Assembly (NCBI GenBank): GCA_900312665.1
Contig: ONZQ02000007.1
Span: forward strand, 1,714,723 to 1,778,722
Source: Cephalotrichum gorgonifer
Taxonomy: Eukaryota > Ascomycota > Sordariomycetes > Microascales > Microascaceae
Length of the DNA: 64,000 nucleotides
Reading direction: 5' to 3'
Made by a program: the position numbers and the translations under genes. Below the pieces are notes generated by a model that was given only the letters and a program-made list of their open reading frames with translations, did no database searches and was not told where the DNA came from. Of this stretch, positions 23,920 to 34,160 are shown one piece after another. Numbering within the stretch: the first letter of the stretch is position 1; each line of letters begins with the position of its first letter.

Positions 23920-25039
23920 AAGGGGCTTTCTTGGGGAGAGGAGAAGGGTTCGATTTGCATAGCGTAGGGCGTTGGAGCGAAAAGAAAAGGTGGAAAGGGA
24001 GTGATGGGGATGGGGGATATCCTGCTTCCAGGTTGAAGCACGTTATGGGCGCGGCGTTAGTCTTCTTTGTCCTAGTCAGAGGGTTTTCGTTTCTTTTCAT
24101 TAATTCTGTACCAGTACGTGTGCGGGAATACAGTATCGAGAGTTATCTTCTATCCGTCTGTTGCCAGCACCGAACGGGGTCGTCACTGCCTACTACCTTC
24201 TTGCCGGCCGTTCTCTGCACCTCTTGACTTTGTGGCTTCCATGAACTGCACAATGGGTCATTTTCGGGACTGCCGCGGGCTTGAATAAGGTGGCCCTGAG
24301 TTAAGGGGGTTCGCGTCAAACAGTCCCCTGCGGAAGCGAGAGGCAGCTCCGCGCGGCGCCTGCTGCTGTGATACTCGGAGGAGCAGCGGGGACTTCCTTC
24401 CTCCCTTCCCTAGCCTTCTTCTTCCTCGGGTTCCCTTGCCCGCACCCAGACCAAAAGAGAGCTGTCCCCGAGCCAGGACTACCACCACTCGCTCCTCAGA
24501 TTTCCTGCTTTACGCCTGGCTCTTGAACTGGTTTAGTGGCGTTGATTTGCTTTGTATCGGGTGTTTTCTCTTATGGGCTACTTGTGCAGCTGTGACGGCG
24601 CCTTCCGGTTTAAAGAGTGCAACAGCTGTGAGTTTAAGCATCGTCTCCAGCACAGAACAAAACGTCTGTAGGGCGGTTACCCGTCGTCTTGGGCAGTGCT
24701 AAAATTGCTGTGAAAGAAAGCGCGCCGTACCTTGCATAGTGGCGCTGGTGGTGCTGTACCATTGGCGCACGTGACTCCGCATCCATCTCGTGCTGGATCA
24801 TGACAGGGTATTATAACGTGCAGCCTTCTGCCAAGTCCCCTCCGCGTCTGAAAGCAACCAGCACAGACACCACTTCCTACTCCCTGCTCCCCGGCCCCGG
24901 CCCCTGCAACTCAATGGACCGGCTGCGACCCTGGAACACCCCGCGCGACGACGCCCCATAGGCGAACCCACCCACCCAATGAACACAACGTAAAGTCCAG
25001 ACGCGGTAACGCAATTTCGATTACAAAACTCCCCCAAAA
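23920..25039. other. Intergenic
   Basis: This is the 3' flank of the lactonase gene and the upstream region of the gene at 25040. The open frame that runs antisense or out of frame through 22725-24227 is a shadow of the lactonase gene. Nothing else is recognised. Confidence 0.5.
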
Positions 25040-26917
25040 ATGACGCGCCCCATGACATCGAAGCAGGCCCACCGCGCCTACCTCGCTTCGACGCGCGTGC
25101 CGCGCCTCTCCAAGGCCGAGGAGCGCCGCATGGAGAGGCAGGAACAGGAGAGGATACGGGAGGAGATCGCGAAGCAGGCGGCGCAGGCGAGGGCGGCGGC
25201 CGCGCGGGAGAAGAAGCGCGCGAAGGAGGAGGAGGAGAGGAGGGAGAGGAGGAGGAGGGGGGAGCCGGTTTGTCCGCCGAGGGCTAGCCAAGGGTTCATC
25301 TCGGGGTTTCTGAGGAGGGGGAAGAGGGGGGGTGCGAAGGAGGAGCGCGGGCTGGAGACCATCGGGGAGGACGGGGACGAGAATGAGCGGCATGCGCGGC
25401 CGTGTGAGGTGAGTGCCCTTGGGTGTGGTGGTGGGGAGGCTGGAGACGAGGATGCGCAGGACGCAACGGAGAGGAGCGTGGCGGGGGGGCATGGATGCGG
25501 TGAGGAGCGCGGGGAGAGGGGGAATGCGGTCGGCGGTGATGAGGCGGGAGGATGTGTGGGCGAAGACAACAGCTACGAGCTCGACGATCTGTTCCTGAGC
25601 GCGTCGCAGCTCGTGCGCGAGGTAGAGGGCATGCCGCCGCCGACCCCGTCGCTGAAGAGGAAAAGGACTTTCGACGACGGCGCGTTTACGAAACCCGATC
25701 CGCCACCCCCGAAACCCCCGGATGTGGAGAGGGCGAGGGAAGAGTCCGCGGCTGTCTCTGGTTTGGAGCCGCGCGGTGGTGATATCTCGCCAAAGAAGTT
25801 AGTACAGATCGAGGCGGCGCGGGAGAAGCTCACGGCTGAGGGTGCGAATCCGGACCAGTGTCCTGGGGGGATATCCGACGGTGATGGGCCTTGCGGAGGG
25901 GATCAGGATCCGCCTGCGGATCATAACGTTTCGTTTACGGAATCGCTTGGGTTCTCGTCGCAGGATTGGAGGGACTTGGATGCTTTTGACGGGTTTGTCT
26001 TTGAGGCGGTAGACACCAAGACGGAGGACACCAAGACGGGGGACGCCATAATGGAGGATACCAAGGCGGAAGACATCGAGACGGAGGAAACCAAGACGGA
26101 GGAGACCAAGACGGAAGACGTCAAGAAAGCACACCCGAAAATAGAACACGCAGCAGCCACCGCAGGCAAGGATACGAACCAAAACAATGCACCCAAGACC
26201 ACCGCAGAGCCAGACCCCCCGGCAGACGAAGCGCCGCAGCCCTTCTTCACGAGCTGCACCCAGGAGCTCACCGCCCTCGCGGAGATGCGCAGCCGCCAGA
26301 CCGCCGAGGTGGAGGCCCTCCGGCGCCGGCGCCGCCCCTTCAGGGTCTCTAATGACGGGGGGCCGAGGGTCCAAAGAGAGACACCGGCGGAGAAACCGGC
26401 TCCTAGAACCGTAGGCCAGGCGGCGGGAGATAAGAGCATGGAAGAGGAGAAGCCTGTGGTCGGGGCCCTGGACGGGGGACGAACTCGTGTGGAAACATCT
26501 CCGGAGGCACCGTGGGAGGCTCAACCCCCTGCGGAGGCTCAACCCCCTGCGGAGGCTCAACCCCCTGCGGAGGCTCATCCCCCTGTGGAGGCTCATCCCC
26601 CTGTGGAAGGCGGGTCAGATTCCGCCAAGGGGGTGGGCGCGCTCTCAGGCGTGAGCCTCGATGACGACGACTGGTGGGACGACCTAGACGAAGATACCCT
26701 CGCCCAGGGGGTTCCAAGCGAACCAAGGCCGGGACCCAGTGGCAGCACGTCCGTGGCCGTGAAGCCGCCACAGCCTAGCCCGCGCAATGCCGGGGCGGGA
26801 GCCGGCGCGCCGGACGCGCGGGCGATGTGCAGGACGGCGAGCATGAACCTTGATGATGACGACTGGTGGGAGGAGCTGGACGAGGACGCCCTGGAGACGC
26901 TCCTCCATCCGGCGTGA
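25040..26917 (+). CDS. Acidic repeat-rich fungal protein of unknown function
   Basis: A single 625-residue frame. Residues 22-73 form a charged, helix-rich coiled-coil-like segment (KAEERRMERQEQERIREEIA). At 83-91 SQGFISGFL resembles a degenerate PCNA-interacting (PIP) box, with L replacing the last aromatic. Residues about 325-365 are eight imperfect five-residue acidic repeats (DTKTE/ETKTE). Residues about 493-523 are five six-residue repeats (AQPPAE/AHPPVE). Two copies of a DDDDWW-[DE]-[DE]-LDED motif occur, near 541 and at the C-terminus (about 605-617). The N-terminal part looks like a conserved filamentous-fungal family of unknown function. A GTGAGT at 25410 could be a donor, but no branch site or pyrimidine tract supports an intron there. 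Real gene likely; role unknown. Confidence 0.8.
   Translation: MTRPMTSKQAHRAYLASTRVPRLSKAEERRMERQEQERIREEIAKQAAQARAAAAREKKRAKEEEERRERRRRGEPVCPPRASQGFISGFLRRGKRGGAKEERGLETIGEDGDENERHARPCEVSALGCGGGEAGDEDAQDATERSVAGGHGCGEERGERGNAVGGDEAGGCVGEDNSYELDDLFLSASQLVREVEGMPPPTPSLKRKRTFDDGAFTKPDPPPPKPPDVERAREESAAVSGLEPRGGDISPKKLVQIEAAREKLTAEGANPDQCPGGISDGDGPCGGDQDPPADHNVSFTESLGFSSQDWRDLDAFDGFVFEAVDTKTEDTKTGDAIMEDTKAEDIETEETKTEETKTEDVKKAHPKIEHAAATAGKDTNQNNAPKTTAEPDPPADEAPQPFFTSCTQELTALAEMRSRQTAEVEALRRRRRPFRVSNDGGPRVQRETPAEKPAPRTVGQAAGDKSMEEEKPVVGALDGGRTRVETSPEAPWEAQPPAEAQPPAEAQPPAEAHPPVEAHPPVEGGSDSAKGVGALSGVSLDDDDWWDDLDEDTLAQGVPSEPRPGPSGSTSVAVKPPQPSPRNAGAGAGAPDARAMCRTASMNLDDDDWWEELDEDALETLLHPA
26010..26128 (+). 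repeat. 15-nt coding tandem repeat
   Basis: Eight imperfect 15-base units of the type GACACCAAGACGGAG encode DTKTE-like pentapeptides inside the acidic protein. The copies differ at several positions, so the array is not freshly expanded. Confidence 0.85.
26516..26608 (+). repeat. 18-nt coding tandem repeat
   Basis: Five copies of an 18-base unit (GAGGCTCAACCCCCTGCG) encode AQPPAE or AHPPVE. Three are nearly identical in sequence and the last two share the CAT and GTG variants. That suggests recent expansion, and copy number may vary between strains. Confidence 0.9.
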
Positions 26918-27597
26918 CTTGTAAGTGTTTTTTTTGTGCTGTCAACTTTTGGAAACGGGAATGGATATGAGATCAAGGGAAACGGAAACGACTACGACGC
27001 CTTGGAAGGTGGGCTTTGCATCATTTCATACCTTGGACCTTGCACAGGGTACTTCTTCCCCCTTTTTAACGGAAATTACGAGTACGAAATGGGAGCAGAA
27101 CAAAGGGGGGCAACAGGGGACAGAAGAGAAACATATCTGCTTCGCTTCTAGGATCCCGGGGGCGGCGGCTGAACGCCCCGGTTCGAAAAAGGAAGAAAAA
27201 AGGGGGCGCCGAGTTTGAACCATGTAAATGCATTAGAAGAATAGAAGAGAGGCATGAAAATATAGAAACTAATAGGTACGCCGTTAACCCTTCCCCCAAT
27301 GCAGACCTATCAATCATCTCTATGCAATGCGAAAAAACAACATCCCCCTCCCTTTCCCTAGACTCCCTCCCGTTTGCGCCCGAATTCGCCGACTTGCTTT
27401 CCTCCCCCCCAGTTCCCTTACTCCCCGTAAAACACCCCCCTTTGCAAATGGCTGAAAAATAATAAACATAAAAAGAGGAATCAGTCGCTGCCATCAGAGA
27501 AACAAAAATAGAAGCTCGTGCTTAGAGAATAGAAGCGGGTCCCTAGCCGTAGTAGGGTTTATCGGTCCGAGTTCGCAGAGGAGGGCCGGGGCTCGGA
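26918..27597. other. Convergent intergenic region
   Basis: The 3' flanks of the acidic protein gene (plus) and the RING-like gene (minus) meet here. No gene is supported. Confidence 0.55.
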
Positions 27598-28927
27598 TCA
27601 GAGGAATATCCCGACCCAGGCGCCCTTGACCGTGACCTCGGACTTGCAGTCCTCGACGGCGCATCGGACCTTGGCCTGTGGCGCCGCGACGGCGGACCCG
27701 TCTAGCGCCGGGAACTTGGACTGGTTGCGCGTGGTGGGGCGCCTTGCCTCGAAGCAGTTCTGGCAGTAGACCTGTATGTATGAAGATTGACCTCGTCAGC
27801 GATCGCTCCTTCCCAAAGCATGGTGCGCCGAGTATTTCTCTGCAGTTCTGACGACGAGGTGTGCAGAGTGCTCGGAGGCCAACAGGGCGCGGAAGGAAGG
27901 AACGGAGTGGGTGGGAAGAACAAAGGAAGGTACAGAAAAGGACAGAAAATAGCAGCAAAGAAGACCGAGGGAGAAGAAAAAAGAACAAAGAAACCAGATG
28001 TGGGAGAATAAAACGTACATGTCCGCAGGCCTTCACCACCCAGAAGTGATGGTCCCCCTTGTCCCGCTTCCTCCGCTTCCCCTCGCCCTTTCCGGGGTCG
28101 TACTCCAGCTCGTCCCCGCACGCGGGGCACACGACGACGGTGTCCTCGCCCGTGTCGCGCGTGAAGCCCTCCCTCGGGGGCGCGATCTCCATCTTGTTCC
28201 GCGACGCGGCGGGGGGCTCGTTGTGGTGATGGTGGTGGTGGTGGTGGAGGTGTGCGTCCTGGCCAAAGCCCGCGAGCTGGTGGAAGTCGAGGTGAACGTC
28301 GAGGTTCGCTCCGCGGCGCGCTGCTCCTATTCCTCCGTCGGCGCCCGCTCGTGCGTTATTGGGAGGGGGTTGTGGCAGGAAGTCGGGGAAGATGGCGCGC
28401 ATGTCCAGGGGGGGAAGGTACGCGTTCAGCGTGGGTTGGAAGGAGTTCAAGAGACGGCGGTGGCGGGCGGCTGCTGTCTCGCGGTGGTGGCTTCGTGCTC
28501 GGCGGGCGTCGGCGGCTGCCAGTCGCGCGCTGAGTTCGCGCCGGGTGGCGTCTGGGCCGTGGTATCCCCCGGCGTTGGCGGTGGTGTGCGAGTGCGAGTG
28601 CGTGTGGAAGTGCGTGTGCGTGTGGCTCCGCAGGATTATGATGTCGTCGAGGTCGGACACACTACTCCGCGGTGGTGCGCGGCGGGGCTCGGCGGGGGAG
28701 GAAGGGTCGTCGCCCGTGAGGTCTATCACGGGGTCGGCGTCGCCGGCCCCGGGGGGGAAGGAGCCGTCCCTCCTGGCGGGGGTCCTTCTCGCTTGGGGAG
28801 CTGGGCGGCGGGAGTTGGATGGGGGGCTGTCTGGCTCGTCGGTGAGGTCAACGAAGACCTGAGCGGCGGGGGCTCTGGGCCGTGACTCGATGACGGAGAC
28901 CTCGACCTCGAATAATTCGTCGTCCAT
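27598..28927 (-). CDS. RING-like protein with SUMO-interacting motifs (candidate STUbL component)
   Basis: Two minus-strand exons (28927-28019, 27771-27598) join in phase 0 (GTACGT donor, ATACAG acceptor), 360 residues. The N-terminus has three SIM-like motifs: VFVDLTDE at 24-31, VIDLTGDD at 67-74, and acidic-flanked IIIL at 96-99. His-rich stretches follow, one an eight-His run. A RING-like zinc domain spans about 267-345: CPAC (267-270), then ACGHVYCQNC (C301, H303, C306, C309), then CAVEDC (C340, C345). The C-terminus is VKGAWVGIFL. Tandem SIMs plus a C-terminal RING is the layout of SUMO-targeted ubiquitin ligases (Slx5/Slx8, Rfp1, RNF4). The last zinc pair is C-x4-C instead of C-x2-C, so activity is uncertain. 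A nuclear SUMO/ubiquitin role is inference. Confidence 0.82.
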
Positions 28928-30123
28928 GGTTTGCGGCTTTTGTTTGCGTGTGCGTGTGTCGTGTTTTTTTTTTGTGTTGGGGAGCCGCCTGTCGTTTCGT
29001 TGGTGGCGGCTCGAATGGGGACCGGGTAAAGGCGTGTAGTTAGGTTGCAGGCCGCTGCTTTTTGATGTTTCTCGCTCAATTCAAGGTGTGAATATGGCGA
29101 AGGGCCCCGTGGCCGGAAATAGGGCAAGACAGCTGATCCGACGTGGGTGGGAGGAGAGGACAAGAAAATATCAAGGTTTGGGTGTGAAGCATGCGTTGCT
29201 TTATTATGGGCCGGAGATATCGGGGTAAAGGTTGACGCTCGCTGTGGCGGAGAGGGGGAAATCGAGGCGGCACCACCGCGGCAAAAAAGAGGCGCCGGCT
29301 AATACGTTCGACTAGCGCGCTGGAGCAAATGATTAACAACGAGAGAGCCGAAAGGCCAGTGTATCTCGACAAGCAACGAGTTCGTTCAACTCGAGGGGAG
29401 CGTTGGCGGGGAGAGTGGGTTAGAGAATCCTTGTGTTGTTTCCGGCGCCGTTTTGGCCTCGCTTGATTGACCCTTGATGATGGTCGTCGTGGCGAGGGAT
29501 GTTGCTTATGTAAGGTGCTTAGGTTTCTCTGTCTAGTGTGAGGAACGAGTTAGTAGAACCTGGCTGGAGTTTGTCACCTAGCACGGAGCAAGTGTGTCCG
29601 AGCAGAGAACTAGTTAATGGCCTAACATCATTGACGTACTAGGTATACTCATATACTAGTACCTTCCCTTCCTTTCGAGAGCAACCTGCCTTCACCACCA
29701 CATATCTCGTTCATGTCAGGAGTACTTTAGTAGTAGCCAGACAGATAACGCACCTGCGCGTGACCATGCAAGTACTAGCATTCACAGTGCAGACCACTGC
29801 AGACTGCAGACGTCATTCTGTTCCAGCCAACCCAATCAGACTCGGCGTCTTCTGTAGATACGCCATAGGACCTGTTGTTTCTTTCAGTAGTGAATCGCAG
29901 TCGCAGGATGAATCTAGTTTACAGCCCAGCCCCAGACACCCAAATTTTGTCCACTCTGTTCAGTTCTGTTCCCTAATACACCGCCCCGATACTTTGCTCG
30001 CATAGACAGATCCGTTCCCAATATCCGTTCTCAGATCGTATACATCTTGCCCCGAGCACAGGCTCGTCCCAGCCCAGCCCATATTCCTCTCTCCCCGATC
30101 GCTGACCCCCCCTGCCCTGGGCC
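28928..30123. other. Intergenic
   Basis: This is the upstream region of the RING-like gene (minus strand) and the 3' flank of PRP19. No coding gene, RNA gene or repeat family is recognised in 1.2 kb. Confidence 0.5.
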
Positions 30124-32071
30124 TTACTCCCCCGCCGCAAGCACCGTGACCACGCCCTCCACATTCGCCACGACCAGCTTCTTCCCCTCGGCCGCCCACC
30201 TCACGTCCACGCCCGCGACCGAGGTCCTCAGCACCTCGGTCCACGCCTTGGACGCCTTGGCGTACTGCTGCACCGTGAGCCCCCCGGCGCCCACCGTGGC
30301 CAGGAACTGCCCCGTGAAGTCCCACGCGAGCGCCGCCACCGACCCGCCCGCCTCGAGAACCTTGACCTTAGCCGCCTCGCCCTCCTTGCGGAGGTCAAAC
30401 ACCGTCGCCGTCGTCTGGCCCTTGGCCGTCGCCGCGAACCAGAACCCGTTCTCCGAGAAGACGAGGGACTGCACGGGCGCGCCGAGCGAGAACTCGGCCG
30501 CCTCCTCGAGAGTGGTGGTCATGAAGAGCTTGATTGCGCCCGCGGAGGTGCCGGCCGCGAAGAGGTGGCCGTCGGGGTGGAAGGCGCAGGTTGTGAGAGC
30601 TGTTCTCCGTAGTTAGTTAAACGGCCCGGTACTTATGTTTTCCTGTCTCTTCTCCTCTCCAAAAGAACTGGATGTAGAGGGGTAGTAGGTAGGGGGAAAG
30701 GGATGGGGAGGAACAAAACGTACCAGAGTCAGTGTAGGTACGGCCGACGGGCTGGAACGAGGCGATATCGTAGAACACGACGAGCTTGTCGGCGCCCACG
30801 GACGCTAATAGCTCGCCACTGGGGTGCAGCGACAGCGCCGTGACGGCGCCCGCGTGCTCCGTCACCGACAGGACCTCCTTCCCGCCGTCGATGAGCTTGA
30901 CGGAACCCTTGGCCGTCGCGACTATCAGCCGCGTGCCCGCCCAGAGCTCGTCGGTCACGGGGTCGTCGACGGTCAGCTGCCTCTCGACCTTGCCCTCGTC
31001 GATGGCGTAGATAGCCACGTCGCCCGTGTGGGACGCCACGGCGGCGAAGGAGCCCTGCCCCTCTATCGCGAGGCCGGAGATCTGCGAGAAGGGGAGGGAG
31101 GTCGAGGACTCGGTCTTGAAGGCGGATACGTGGTCTCCGGTGGCCCACCCCTCGGGGATCGGCCTCTTCTTGCGGCCCTTTGAGAGTCTAAGGAGCGATG
31201 GGGGTTAGTTTCAAAGGGGGTCCGGTAAAGTAAACAGGCGAGGAGCAGCCCTGGTAGATACTCGGACTTGGAGGAGGAGAGGAGGGATAGGGAATGGACT
31301 AGGAGCCCGAATAGGCACCAGACAACGTGGTAGGGGGGGATACGTACTTCTGATGCGTATCGTTGACCTTGGTGCTCAGCTCATCACTCAGCCCCTGCGT
31401 AGAATCGACAACCATCGCGTCCCCATTCGCCGCGGCGCCGCCGCCGCCCGAGACCGTCAGCTTCGACAGCGCCTCCCTCGCCTCGTCGCGCTCCCTCACC
31501 AGCCTCGCCACGACCCTCTTGGCGGCGTCGTTCTGGTACAGCGCCGTGCTGAGCTCCTCCCTCGTCCGCGCCAGCTCCTCCATCAGCGTGCGCGTCCCCA
31601 GCGCGACCGAGTCCCACTCGTTCTGGAACGCCGCCAGCAGGGCCGGGATCGACGTCAGCGTCGGTGGCCGCGGGCGGACGGTGCGGTCTGTCTTGAGGGG
31701 GAGGAGGTCGGCGGTGGTGGCGGCCTCGCCCGAGGGCTCGGTGCCGTGCTCTTCGATGTACTTTTCGATGAGGCGCTTCTCGTAGAGGATGCCTGTGGGA
31801 CGTTGTGGTGTGTGAGTCGCCTCATCGCGCTTTACGCTCCCTCGCCATTGTGGCGAGGGAATTGGGTATTGGGACGTTGAGGAATTGGGGAATTGGGCTT
31901 AGGGAAGAAGGGTTGACGGTTCGTACCTGTGTTCTTGGAGATGACGGGCTCCTGGGGAGCTTCCCCAGAGACTTTTTTTTCGAGAAAGAGTACGTTAGTT
32001 TATGCTCGATGGCAGGCGGGGAGCAAGCTGGGGACAGAGGTAGAGAAGGAGAGCTTACTTGCGCAAAGCAT
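30124..32071 (-). CDS. PRP19: Pre-mRNA-processing factor 19, U-box E3 ubiquitin ligase
   Basis: Five minus-strand exons (32071-32059, 31971-31927, 31792-31348, 31187-30724, 30599-30124) join in phase and give 480 residues, normal for the family. The N-terminus MLCAISGEAPQEPVIS is the diagnostic start of the Prp19 U-box. It continues as YEKRLIEKYI and PLKTDRTVRPRPPTLTSIPA. A coiled-coil tetramerisation segment follows (MEELARTREELSTALYQND). The C-terminal half is a WD40 propeller (for example AGAVTALSLHPSGELLASVG). Prp19 is the core of the NineTeen complex, needed for spliceosome activation, with roles in DNA repair. The first exon is only 13 nt and the second 45 nt, so gene finders may miss the true start. 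It is divergent from the OHCU decarboxylase gene, with about 0.8 kb between start codons. Confidence 0.97.
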
Positions 32072-32873
32072 CGTCACTGTCGCTGCAGTCCTGTGCTACT
32101 AGAGGGAATGAAGGGGGCAATGTCCGGTGGGATGTTCGTTGGGGAGGTATTGCGACGAAAAAAGGTGGTGTTCGATGACGCGCCGAGGCTGCTGGCGATA
32201 GCTGAGGCTGGGGCTCTGGTGTGGTGGGCAGGCTGCTTGCTGTTCGACACAGAGACAAACGCAAAATTTCTGGGTCGCCAGCTGCGCCAAGTCTGACGGG
32301 TTTATGACAGCCGCCAACACCTGTGACGAATTCCCATCTGGAAGCCCACTGCCAGCCACATGCAGCCAGCCGTCGCTTGCGCCCGCACTTATCAGTTGTG
32401 ATTCAGGTCTGAAAGCGCTTATCTTTTGCTCAACTTGGTACAAGTACCGCCCATTGCTCCATTTGCTCCCAAATCGCGTCACTTCCAAACGTGGGAACTC
32501 CAGACCGCCCTGCCTGAGCTCTACCTAGCCCTTAAAACACTTTAGCTTTCTTCTTCTTTCCCCCCCCTTGGCACGGGTATTTTCTCTTCCCCCGGCTGCT
32601 ACCCACCCTATCGATCGAGATATTAGGTTCTCTGGGGCTGTGGGTGTGAAGCTACGGGCTATTCATTTTTCGGGTGGTATCGAAGGTCCGCCCTCCACCC
32701 CTCCTTCCTATCTGGACTAACATCACTTTCCCCTTTAGCGGAATCTCTTATCTGCCACAAAAAAAGGGTTCCAAACAAAACTTGCAAGTAAACACCTAAA
32801 CACAACCCAGCACCTAGACACCTCAACACATCTCGTTAAAAGAAAGACCCGGAGCCGGGCCAAAATTTCAACC
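32072..32873. promoter_or_regulatory. Shared divergent promoter region
   Basis: These 802 bases separate the start codons of PRP19 (minus) and the OHCU decarboxylase gene (plus). The right part (about 32540-32870) is pyrimidine- then A-rich on the plus strand, typical of a leader. No specific binding site was identified. Confidence 0.6.
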
Positions 32874-33474
32874 ATGTCCGCAGCCGAGGGCCTCCCCAAC
32901 ATCTCCGCCCTCCCGACCCTCTCCTCCCCAGAACAGACCCGCGCCCTCGACCTCCTCTTCGAGCCGAGCCCGGTTATCCACGAGCTCCTCCTGCCCCTCC
33001 TCGAGACTCCCTTCCCATCCTACGACGCCCTCGTCGACCGCGCCCACGAGGCCTTCCTGTCCCTCGTCTCCTCTTCTTCGGACAAGGGAAAGCTGCACGC
33101 CATACTGGGCTCTCACCCCCGCCTAGGCGCCAAGAAGGTTGAGAGTGCCCAGTCCGCGTCGGAGCAGGCACAGCTGGCGGAGGGGGCGGCCGAGCTCGCG
33201 GCCCTGAACGCGGAGTACGAGGCCAAGTTCCCCGGGCTGCGGTACGTCGTGTTCGTCAACGGGCGGGGCAAGGACGTCATAAAGGAGAACATGAGGGCGA
33301 GGATCGGGAGGGGGGACATGGCACTGGAGGAAGAGGAGGCCATCAAGGTATGTTTTGGGCCGCAGGGGTTGTCTTTTCCGGATTGGACAGTGGCAAGGGA
33401 GGGGGTGGGGACTGACTATCGGACAGGCCATGTGCGATATTGCGAAGGACCGCGCGGCCAAGCTTCAAATCTGA
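32874..33474 (+). CDS. OHCU decarboxylase-domain protein (ureide pathway)
   Basis: Two exons (32874-33347, 33427-33474) with a GTATGT donor and an ACAG acceptor, phase 0, give 173 residues. The second exon is short (AMCDIAKDRAAKLQI). The conserved signature of 2-oxo-4-hydroxy-4-carboxy-5-ureidoimidazoline decarboxylases is present: GSHPRLG with the catalytic His at 81, then SASEQAQL with a Glu at 97, and KFPGLRYVVFVNGR at 118-131. The enzyme completes conversion of urate to S-allantoin, so a role in purine catabolism, possibly in peroxisomes, is expected. No obvious peroxisomal targeting tripeptide is seen at the C-terminus (LQI). If the intron is ignored the frame runs on into non-coding sequence, so the spliced model is preferred. 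Confidence 0.9.
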
Positions 33475-34160
33475 TGGCTCCAAAGAAGAAGAAGGTCGCC
33501 TGCCTCGGATCATATAAGTCACTCGGAGACCGCAGGCCCCCCGGGCCCGGGGTGGGGATTCGACTAATACAGGGTAACTGCATTTCAATTCAACTTCTCG
33601 CTCTCGCTCTCACTCTTGCTCTCGATCTCGGAAAACCACTCTCGAACGAACAAACGTCTGGATATATTATGTTTTTTTTTCTTATAGGCTATCTCGTCCG
33701 TGGCGAGGGGGCTCGTGGTGTCCCACACAAGTGTGTCGATACACCACACCTCGCTCGCTGCAGTCTTGACGGCATTTGCTATTTGCTGCACACATGTTGC
33801 ACACTCCGTCCACCCTGAGCTTCCGGATCACACACGCAAAGATGCGAGAACCCTTTCCCTGATTATCTCAACGTCCCTTGCAGTCAGGTAACCTCCGGCA
33901 CAGACTAGCCCAACTACCCCCTTCATTCAGAACGCCCGACGAGCGTCTGGCAGGCTCAAAAAGACGAGTCATGACAACCTTCTCCATATCCCATGCCCCC
34001 CATAACCGTAACACATTGGTTAGTCACGACGTCCAAAACTCCGATATTCCAAAAAAAAAAATGGCAAAACGACAGCACATTCGACTCCTGGCATGCTAGG
34101 ACCGCTCAAACGCCCAAATCAATCCGCAAGAAATGAGGAGAAAAGAAACAAAACAAAATA
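33475..34160. other. Convergent intergenic region
   Basis: The 3' flanks of the OHCU decarboxylase gene (plus) and the next gene (minus) meet here. A CTCTCGCTCTCACT-type pyrimidine repeat lies around 33596-33632. No gene is supported. Confidence 0.55.

Noticed and set aside
25410..25570. Possible intron starting at GTGAGT in the acidic protein gene
   Set aside because: The frame stays open through it, no CTNAC branch site or pyrimidine tract precedes the candidate acceptors, and the reading is equally consistent without splicing.
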